A stretch of 64,000 bases of DNA from Prostheceraeus crozeri (lineage: Eukaryota; Platyhelminthes; Polycladida; Euryleptidae). Below, one piece after another: positions 55,983 through 64,000 of the stretch (position 1 is its first letter; every line of letters starts with the position of its first letter). The notes beneath the pieces are model-generated. The model saw only the letters and a program-made list of their open reading frames with translations, searched no databases and was not told where the DNA came from. The position numbers and the translations under genes were made by a program. The DNA lies in assembly GCA_907163375.1 (NCBI GenBank), contig CAJQUW010003148.1, positions 558,001-622,000 of the forward strand. Direction: 5' to 3'.

Positions 55983-57025
55983 TCACCCTTGCTTCTGAAT
56001 CCCTTCGGCCAGTTCTTTATATTTCGCAGTTTTCTCTTCATGGGCATCCCTAACGCTCTCTTCCCAGGGAACAGTTAGTTCGCCCATAATCATTTTCATC
56101 CCTATCGCGTCGATCAACACTAGATGAGGTCGTTGGTCAGATAGGGATAATTCATCTGGCAGCTGTCTATCCACTCAAGTGGATCACTTCCGATCACTTC
56201 CTACTTCTGCGGTACAGATCGCACGATGAGTCTTTCGTCTCTTTGTTTGACCACTCGGTACAAAGTCAATTCCCGTTGTTACTTACTTGTAGGGGAGACT
56301 TTTGTAAAGTTGGCGGAACTGCCGAGCGGAATCATTATTTAGTACAGCGAGATCCTGTTCGAAACAACTTCTACTTTATCAATTTCAGCCCCTGATCAGA
56401 TTCCACAAATTCGCAGTCGCTATAGAGAAATTCAAATTTAAAGATAGTAGTGGTTCCTTTGGGTGGTTCCGCTAACTTCACAAACGTGGGGGGAGAGAGA
56501 CTGGTTCCACAATTGCTTGCAGGACCAAGCCGCACCGGTGCGTGTAGCATGCTCTCTATAGTGCCACGTGATAGACAGAGAGGGCACGACGAGGATTGGC
56601 ATGTCACACAGATAACACTGTGGGTAGGTCCGGATTCCTCAACGTGTCAGATTAGCAGGGGCATGGAACACATCATATGTCCATTGATGCTTCCGCTTCA
56701 CTGCCCGTAGCCCATGTTCCACCAATTGTTCCATGAGGGCTTGCAAACTTCAACTCCCCAGTCGACCCATCTGCCAATGTCCAACATTTGGACATCTTTC
56801 CAGACTCCCACACTCTTGCGACCACTTTCCATAATCACCTTGCATATTTCTTACTGCATATCGTAGTAAGTTTGTAGCCTGTACACCGCACGTAAATAGT
56901 ACAGTAGACTGCATGCGAAGATAGAGCAAATTAACTGCAAATGTTGTGTAAACTTCCACGAGGCAGGAAAAACATCGCTCCTTTAAATTAAGGACGACTT
57001 TGATTTTTTGCGAAGTAAAATTCAT
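55983..57025 (-). pseudogene. Decayed retroelement ORF with an ELTVPWEE motif
   Basis: At 55983-56174 the minus strand encodes RPHLVLIDAIGMKMIMGELT followed by VPWEESV and a charged helix ending KYKELAEGIQ. This matches the C-terminal segment of some animal LINE-like polyproteins, in which an ELTVPWE motif resembles a PD-(D/E)XK nuclease core. A CPLC zinc-like motif lies upstream at about 56585. Frames are broken throughout. Confidence 0.5.
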
Positions 57026-57465
57026 TGAAAGTGAAGAGCCTTTAGACTGACCATGGAGACGAAGCGCATCGAGGAATTTTACTCAGGGTTGGCTTTTTGC
57101 CGGCTGAAACTGGTTTTTGTCACTAAGTGGTAAAAATCCGGTAAAAACCGGCAAAACTAAAATTCCGAAGTCAGTCAATTTCTTCCCAAATTCTTTACAA
57201 TTTTTTCTTTAATCTTGCCCTGGGAGTGCAGGATAAATTTCAGAGAAATATTCGTATAATCACAATGGGTATGGGACATTTGCCATGGATTTAGAAGACA
57301 AGCAATTCTATATAGCCAGCGGGCAAGATATTCGCAGAAATCTGTAACCAGATTTCTACATTTTCTTATCCTTCTTGCTTCATGGAATGCATGTTTTCCG
57401 GCAAAAACATTGTTTTTTATAGAATCAAGTGGTTTCCTACCAATATGGACGTTTGATGCATACTA

Positions 57466-59120
57466 CAGATTGTTTCATAAAAAATGGATCACCCTTAAAC
57501 ATCGCCTCAACTTCAACTTTGTCTAACTCCGCCAAATTTGAACGAATTTCTCTGAAATTTGGAAGATATGTCAGTTGTGCTTACTAATATCATTGTTGAA
57601 AATTTCAAGCATGAATATTGAGTTCTTTTCCTGTTATAGATAAAAAAAGTAGTAGATAATTTGATCTTCATTTAGCAATGTTACACAAAATCACACCTCA
57701 CTCTTATAAAATTACATTTGTTTCCTTTGTTATGTAATATGTTGTTCTACAAGCCAAAAGCTATCAAGCAAAACAAAAATAAAGAAAATCGGTCAATCAG
57801 AGCCAGTATAGCACCATTATTCATCAACAATAATGTAACTGCTACATGTGATTAACTGGACTTCATGTTCCATAGCTTCCTGACTTCGTTGCGGTGGTGT
57901 TGGCAGCACTCCTGATTGCTTTCAGCTACAAATCTATCTCTTACCGGTTGAAAACAATACAAAGCACAAATGAACAATAACGAGATCGCATTCACAAAAG
58001 GCAAAGTGTCAGCCTTGCTAGAAGTAGGGTTTTCTTTGCGAGCTACAAGCAGGCGACTAAATGTCCCTTACACAAATGTGCATCGATGGCATAATGATGA
58101 TTTTCGACTCTGTCGTAAAGAGGGTTCTGGCTGTCCACGCAAAACATCCAAACGTAGAGACCGCCTAATTTTGAGATTTGTTAAAGTTGATCCAAGTCTC
58201 GTTAACTGAGATGGCTGCACTAGACTCGTCTATTTCTAAGTCCACTATTCGTAGAAGACTTATTGAGTCGAATTTCAAGAGCTGTAAGAGGCCCTCTCAG
58301 ATCGAATTATCAGATCAGCATACAAAAAGACGTCTCAGATGGGCAATGAGTCATTGTCACTGGCGAAATCAATGGGATCGGGTTGTCTGGTCTGATGAGG
58401 CATCAGTCCGTCTGAAGGACAGTGATGTTCGATTGAGATTATAGATAAAATCTGATCAGGAAATGCCGAGACATTTACATCGTCTCCGGGTACAAGGTGG
58501 TGCGACTCTACTGATTTGGGCTGGCATTTGAACCAATGGCCGCCCTGAACTTCACATACAGCAAGGAACCATGAATTCTGAACGCTATGTGAATGTTTTA
58601 CGAATGAACATTGGCCAAATGACAGATCAACTTGGTGATCCATCGACTTGGTTATTTATGGATGATAATGCTAAGTGTCACAGGAGTAGTAGAGTCAACT
58701 TATGCAAGTCTCAATTAGGGCTTGGGACATTATCTTGGCCAGCTCGTTCTCCTGATCTGAATCCCATAGAAAATGTATGGAGTATTCTAAAACGTAACGT
58801 TCGTCGTTCGCTGCTACATACAGATGGCGTATCATAACTTACGTCACTGTTAAAAAGAGAGTGGAGAAAGTTAGATCAGTCAAAAATCAACGATATCATC
58901 GAATCAATGCCTAGACGAATTGGTAATGTCATTGACAATAAGGCTAAGGCCACAAAATATTAGCTTCTTAAGAACCGTTACTGTATCATAGCTTATCAGA
59001 TTATATAAGGACATTTAAATATATTAGGGACATGAAATAACATGAAAAATGCTTTCTGTATCATACTTATGTTTTATTTAGTCAAATTTTAGGATGATCC
59101 ACTTTTTATGAAACGGACTG
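57466..59120 (+). mobile_element. Tc1/mariner transposon, 1655 bp
   Basis: TA on both sides (57464-57465, 59121-59122). Terminal inverted repeats of about 35 bp share TGTTTCATAAAAAATGGATC (left) and, reverse complemented on the right, CCGTTTCATAAAAAGTGGAT. Encodes a Tc1-type transposase (57970-58963). Confidence 0.9.
57970..58963 (+). pseudogene. Tc1-type transposase, frameshifted
   Basis: The N-terminal helix-turn-helix (FSLRATSRRLNVPYTNVHRW) is followed by a second DNA-binding half (SISKSTIRRRLIE) and the catalytic core. Asp lies in VVWSDEAS, Asp in FMDDNAKCH, and Glu in SPDLNPIENVW, with 34 residues between the last two, i.e. DD34E as in Tc1. Several frame changes (about 58200, 58440, 58530, 58835) inactivate it. 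The C-terminus ends near 58963. Confidence 0.88.
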
Positions 59121-61948
59121 TATAATGAATTAAATTGATGAAGCAACAAAAAACGTGCCCGCTATAAAGGATGCACAATAGCTTTATAACAATATTTTTG
59201 ATAATGATTCATCTTCTTACACTTATGCTTGGAGCATATTCTTGATTGAAATATGATATTGATAAAGTTTGAATTGTGAAAATACTTGTCTAAATGTCTT
59301 TCGAATGATGAAAAAGTAAAAAGAACTTATTATGACTAACGTTCATCAATAAAGTCAGGAGCGACGATGATGCTACCACATAACTGAAGTAGTAATGCTG
59401 GAAAAATAGTTTTAGCTAGTTTCTGCCAGTTTTAGCCGAAAAATGGTGGCAAAAGCTGCTGGTTTTTACCAGGTTTTTACCAGGTGTTTACCGGGCTTTA
59501 CCAGGTGTTAAAAACAAGGGTAGTTTTTACCGGCCAACCCTGATTTTGCTTCGCAAAAAATCGCAATAAACTTGAAAGAGGAATATTTACTTACCTCCTG
59601 GAAAGTTGCATAATGAATAACCTTACGCATATGACAACAAAAGATCTAATTGCAAGTACAACATCCTAAATTGAACTCAATGTATTTCAACTGTATGGTA
59701 CAGTTGAAATACATGGTTCGATTTTCAATATCTTCGTTGTAATCAACTCTCAGCACTTTATATTTTATCTACAAAGAAATCATCGTAGCTGTATAATCGA
59801 GACAGTACTATTACGAAAGCTGTTTAAAATGTTAGAATATATACTTTGACACCTTGATTAATGGTTTTTTTAAACGAGTTGGAAAAATCAATGTTTAAAT
59901 TGTCTAACCATTATTGATTAATGACACTCACCGTGGCAAGAAGTAGAAAGAAGGGTGCAGCAGAGCGGAGTCGGCATGGTCGCCCATGATTTATCACTCC
60001 AACTGATTACTACTCATTATCTTAAATGTTGGACACCATTAAATGTTGTCATCCTTTTCACTTAATAATGCTTCTGGTATATTTTCCAAATGAGCTGCTA
60101 AAGATCAATAACTAACAAGATGACATTTCAAAACCTGATTATTATTCTAACTTAAGGAGGCTATCAGAAAAAGGATGTAAGCAAAATAAACTCAACAATG
60201 TTACAATTAGAAGATTTTCAATGACTTAATAATTATCCATACCGGAAAGGGACGATTCGGTCTCCCAAATTTTTGATGTGATCCTCGTAAAACTAAGCCG
60301 CCGACCTACAATTTTGTGACCTAAAGTTTAGCGTATTTTTAAATTTCTCACTGAAATCATCAAGTTCGGTAAAATTTCAACTTTAAAAAAAAATCTGCCG
60401 AAATTGGTGATTTTAAATCTTGAACTGCTTTTTGCAACATGGAGATGAATCAGTTGGAGTAAATGAACATCGCGATAAGAAAGCTTAGACCCCAAATATG
60501 TTGTACCGTGAATTTCATGTGATTTGAAACATCAAAGTTAAGGGGAGACCGATTCAGTCCTACGCGCTTCACAGTCCGGTATGGATAGGAGTAGAATGAA
60601 GGTCCTAAAATCAATGTACCGTGCAGTGGAAGCTATGTATGCCTACTTTCGGGTTGTCCGTGTGTAGGCCTAATTTGGTTGGTTTCAATTTTTCCACAGT
60701 TTGTAGTTTTTTCACGCTTGACGATACTGAAATGTCTCAGGGATCTGCATGTGGATATGTTCCAGCAGGGAAATGTTTCTATCAAATTAAAGCATCTCAT
60801 AATGGCTTCGTGCAATTCCGGAGACAATTCGTACGTACATCGATAGGGCGAAGCGATGATTGGGAGACCGATTCAAAAATATGTGAATTAATGATGTGTC
60901 GATGGTGAGATGTTCAGCACATCATCGATCACAAAGACCTTCTTTCTAAGTTAATATCCACAAGTATAATCCAGACAGGCATTCAATGCATATTTTCAAA
61001 AGTGAGAGATCCACAGAAGAGAAAAAAAGTAAGGATGTTTTGTTCATCAATCAAGTTATATACATGCATAAATATATACTAGGAATCATTTTTAAAATAA
61101 CTTTTCAAATATTTCGCTTTTTTGATTATTTGATCTTTTTTTATTTTTCGCTCACGACAAAAAATCACCGCTCGCTCGCTCAGCTCAGCTCGCTCAAAAA
61201 CACTGGTCATGATACAAGTCCGTTCATCAAGGCGGCAGTAAACGATACGAATGAATTTTGAAATATCATTCGAAATAGGTTATAGTAGTAATAAAAACAC
61301 TTAAGTTTGATTGCATATTTACTTGAGTGACAAGGTGTTGCTGCATCTATCAATATCCATGCACATTGCTGCACATACATGTACAATAGCATCTCGTAAA
61401 ATAATGATTGTTAGGTCCTTAATTGGTTAGCATTTTTCATCATTGGCTGAAGTTATGGCTGGCTATTTTTTTTTGCTCTTCGCTGCTCCAAGGCGCAAAG
61501 CCATTCTAGCAAATCAAACATCAAAAACAAGTTAAGGTAGGCATAGGCCTGCATAGTAGCTGAATATGATTAGATTCAAAACTGAATTCGCGAATCCCAC
61601 AGGATTAGATTCGACTCTGAAGTTGCCGATTTGCAGGTCCTTTTTCATAACATGAAACTAGTCTAGTCAAGTTGATTTCAATGTTAAATAGACCTATCGA
61701 TTGTTTATCTACCACCAAATACTATTGCATATTGCAGACCATTCTCAGTATATGAAGAAAATCAATCTCAAATTCATTAAGTTTACAAACTCACAATGTC
61801 ATCCAATACATATTGAGAAAAATGAACCATGAATGTGTGTGCATGTATCTGCAATACGGTAATCCTTTGTTCAGCTTCATAGACCTTATGCGAGTGGGTC
61901 TAAATGAGCGATCCTTGCTATTTCTGGTAAACCGGGCTCAAACCGGGT

Positions 61949-62090
61949 CTGTCTCTTTCTGAACAGGTATAGGCGGGCTGTGTATGTCTATTTCTGAATA
62001 GGTCTGACCGGGCTGTGTATGTCTCTTTCTGAACAGGTCTGGCCGGGCTGCGTATGTCTCATTCTGAGCAGTTCTGACCAGGCCGGGTCT
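61949..62090. repeat. Minisatellite, 35-bp unit, about 4 copies
   Basis: Units with TTTCTGAAYAGGTCTG and CCGGGCTGYGTATGTCT recur at 61956, 61991, 62026 and 62061. GC-rich against AT-rich surroundings. Confidence 0.85.
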
Positions 62091-63183
62091 AAAAATTTCA
62101 GGACCGTATACATGTCTGTGTGCAACTCAAAACGAAATCCAATCATTTCATTATTGCATGAAAAAATAATTTTGGAATATATCACGGGTTTCAGAAACAA
62201 AGTTATTTTAATAAACGGATCCGGAGTTCGCCGGGGTACCTGGGTCCAGGATTCGCATTCCGTGAGCAATCCAGTTACCGAAAAATCCGAGTATTTGTAT
62301 TTCCTGACATTGCTTCCTCTGATCCATTGCTCCGGAAGTTGCAGTGAGCAAAGATGATTTCTCTACTTGTGGATTCCACTCTCATAATGATAATTTCTTT
62401 TCACTTTCATTTTCTTTGTAGAGTTGATTCTCTGATTTATGAATAGTGATGTGTGTAAAGCATCATCCGATATTCGAATGAATCTACAATTATGTTGTAC
62501 ATGATTTTTCTTAACGTTTTACGGTCGATATACATTGAATATATACAGTGTACACACGCTTACATACTCTTATGTACTTTGAATGCTTGCTATATGATAG
62601 TTATTTTGAATGGTCATGTAAATTAGGCCTATAGTTATTGATATTATTGATTTACAGATGGCACTGAGAATCATTTTTTTGTATAAAGTACTTCCATTTC
62701 ATTGGTCACCTTGAATTTAGACACTGAATGGGCCTTCATTTTAAAAATCTCGTTTTAAAAATAGAAAGCGATTTACTATGTTTGACATGCAGATGCACAA
62801 GAAGCACGCATATTTTAATTATCTTCTTCCAGATTTACTTAAGATTTCTATAACTTTGTCCAATTACATGAGTTCAAATGCATCATATATCACTATATTC
62901 CGTCAAAAAATTAATCTGCTACCATTTTAATCATATGAGCATGAATTCTATTAGAATTTGTTTACTATTCTTGATATTGAATATTTCACAACAATAATTC
63001 CATATATATGTTTCTATGAAACGAAGTCAATCCCACAACTCATGAAATCGTTTATCCAATCATATCTGCTGTTCACGGTCATGAAAACAAACATTCAAGT
63101 TTTATTATCTATTTTTACTGATAAACATAGCCGTCCACATTTCACTACCGTCATAATTCTATTCGAGGTCCAGTTTTATTTAA
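62091..63183. other. Gene-free AT-rich DNA
   Basis: No supported gene. One TAGGCCTA-like octamer near 62627. It forms the 3' flank of the peptide precursor gene. Confidence 0.5.
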
Positions 63184-63543
63184 TTATCCAAATTCGAATC
63201 CACGCTTATGACCATAGCGAATCAAGAATCTGCCATCTTGAGCACTTACCGGCGATTGCTTCTTCGAATTTGATTGATTCAGGAGCTTCGTCAGCAAAAG
63301 TTTAACACTGTCTGGCTTTAATAAGTTCTGTTGACTTGTTGATTTGCCGTCTATTGTATTACGCTTACCAAACTCCATCCCACGTTTGAGTTGTGAAGCA
63401 TCGGTATAAGAAGAATGTTCTTGAGAAGCTCTCGGATAGTCTATTTGTGAGTTAACGTTTTGCATGCGATTTTCAATGCAGAAACTGTATGACAGATGGT
63501 TAGGCAAAAAACAAAACACAACAGGAATTGACCACCAGATCAT
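63184..63543 (-). CDS. Neuropeptide-like precursor (two amidated GxEF peptides)
   Basis: 119 residues from ATG 63543. Residues 1-22 form a plausible signal peptide (MIWWSIPVVFCFLPNHLSYS, then FC). The middle has KRGMEFGKR (about 57-65): dibasic, four residues, Gly as amide donor, dibasic. The protein ends KRGFEFG followed by the stop, so the second copy is released as GFEF-amide by the same logic. Between them lie a helix-like SVKLLLTKLLNQ segment and FLIRYGHKR, a possible third amidated product. The architecture is that of secreted peptide-hormone precursors cleaved by prohormone convertases. I do not recognise the peptide family. A TATA box lies about 90 bp upstream. Single exon in this view. 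Confidence 0.7.
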   Translation of the reverse strand: MIWWSIPVVFCFLPNHLSYSFCIENRMQNVNSQIDYPRASQEHSSYTDASQLKRGMEFGKRNTIDGKSTSQQNLLKPDSVKLLLTKLLNQSNSKKQSPVSAQDGRFLIRYGHKRGFEFG

Positions 63544-63630
63544 GATGGGAAGTAGTGGATGAACGATGGAAGCTAATGTGAAGGGCGTTGAACGACAAAT
63601 CAAAGTGATACTTTTCAACTTTAGCGAACG

Positions 63631-63639
63631 TTTTATATA
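63631..63639 (-). promoter_or_regulatory. TATA box of the peptide precursor gene
   Basis: Minus strand CTATATAAAAC, 88-96 bp upstream of ATG 63543, implying a transcription start near 63600 and a 5' leader of about 55-60 bases if no intron intervenes. Confidence 0.55.
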
Positions 63640-63643
63640 GCTT

Positions 63644-64000
63644 ACATATTTTGAGGATGACGAATGATGCAAGCTGCTGCCAAGTTGCTTTCTCAGATTC
63701 TTTTCAATTTAAAATGTTATCACTGAAGCGTTTGATTTCTTTTGCCCTGTAGAGCATTTGCACCTGCTCGCTGACGTTATCAGGGAAGATACAAGTTTTC
63801 CAACGCCTTTGAAGTCAACTGCACAAGGCAATAACTGTCATCCGTCAAGCGAAAGTTTCAACCATTTTCTGTCATCTTCGTTCCTAAGTTGGTTAAAATG
63901 CAGATGCAAGCGACAACAACTTTTTCCTTCATACAACTCTGTTCAAGCAAAAAATAGAAAAAATCTCTCATCTTCGTTTTAATATTTCATGGCTGAGCAC
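63644..64000. other. Upstream flank, no gene seen
   Basis: Presumed promoter-side flank of the peptide gene. The open frame at 63758-63982 has no recognisable feature. Confidence 0.4.

Larger units (their letters stand above)
57084..59542. mobile_element. hAT-type element (about 0.8 kb of its own) split by a Tc1 copy
   Basis: Flanks ATTTTACT (57076-57083) and ATTTTGCT (59543-59550), seven of eight identical. Ends CAGGGTTGGC...GCCAACCCTG. Both subterminal regions are rich in TTTTACC/GGTAAAAA repeats. Removing the Tc1 insertion leaves about 0.8 kb and no coding capacity. Confidence 0.8.
55063..61205. mobile_element. hAT-type element, 6.1 kb, perfect 8-bp target duplication, containing nested elements
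   Basis: GTCATGAT flanks both ends (55055-55062, 61206-61213). Termini CAGTGTTTTTGAGCG (left) and the same reverse complemented at right, followed on both sides by repeated CGCTCGCTC segments. No hAT transposase is recognised. Inside are retroelement remnants (55983-57025) and a second hAT element (57084-59542) that carries a Tc1 copy. Confidence 0.85.

Noticed and set aside
60621-60908. 95-codon open frame resembling a cysteine-containing small protein
   Set aside because: No signal peptide, no regular cysteine spacing and no match recognised; it lies inside the 6.1-kb hAT element.

Overview
The window looks like AT-rich nuclear DNA of an invertebrate animal. The evidence is intron-bearing host coding (a Bcl-2 family gene with a clear 3' splice acceptor), a peptide-hormone-type precursor, animal-type LINEs, hAT and Tc1/mariner transposons, and a large Maverick/Polinton element. 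The octamer TAGGCCTA recurs in the unique DNA. The species cannot be fixed from the sequence.

Layout. 1-1662 holds the 5' end of a Ty3/Gypsy-like LTR retrotransposon reading leftward off the window (LTR, primer binding site, gag, zinc knuckles, protease, start of RT). 2843-34440 is one nested insertion: a leftward LINE is split at a TA by a small terminal-inverted-repeat element (3538-33026). That element is split by a 27.7-kb Polinton (4618-32345, near-perfect 6-bp target duplication), and the Polinton's right terminal repeat is split by an 8.15-kb giant palindrome (23358-31512).

Polinton core (6609-21905). It carries a membrane protein, a conserved Polinton protein of unknown function, a penton-like minor capsid protein, a packaging ATPase, protein-primed DNA polymerase B (leftward), an unrecognised leftward gene, a coiled-coil protein with a phage-fibre-like motif, an amphipathic capsid-associated protein, the major capsid protein, a small hydrophobic protein, a phospholipase A2-integrase fusion, and an adenain-like protease (leftward). 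Together they give a virus-like set: replication (PolB), integration (INT), packaging (ATPase), maturation (PRO) and capsid (MCP, penton). Most starts sit in an A-run ATG context. At least seven genes carry a lesion (in-frame stop, one-base shift at an A-run, or GTG in place of ATG), so this copy is probably dead or carries sequencing errors at homopolymers. A family of GC-rich mini-hairpins is scattered through the core, including in frame inside genes.

Right half (35-64 kb). This part has LINE remnants (35148-36526; a rightward endonuclease/RT LINE at 36820-38755 split by another LINE 3' end), the Bcl-2 gene at 42.3-42.9 kb, several hAT-type elements recognised by 8-bp target duplications, a three-level hAT > hAT > Tc1 nest at 55063-61205, a 269-bp tandem duplication, a 35-bp minisatellite, and a leftward neuropeptide-like precursor gene (63184-63543) with a TATA box.
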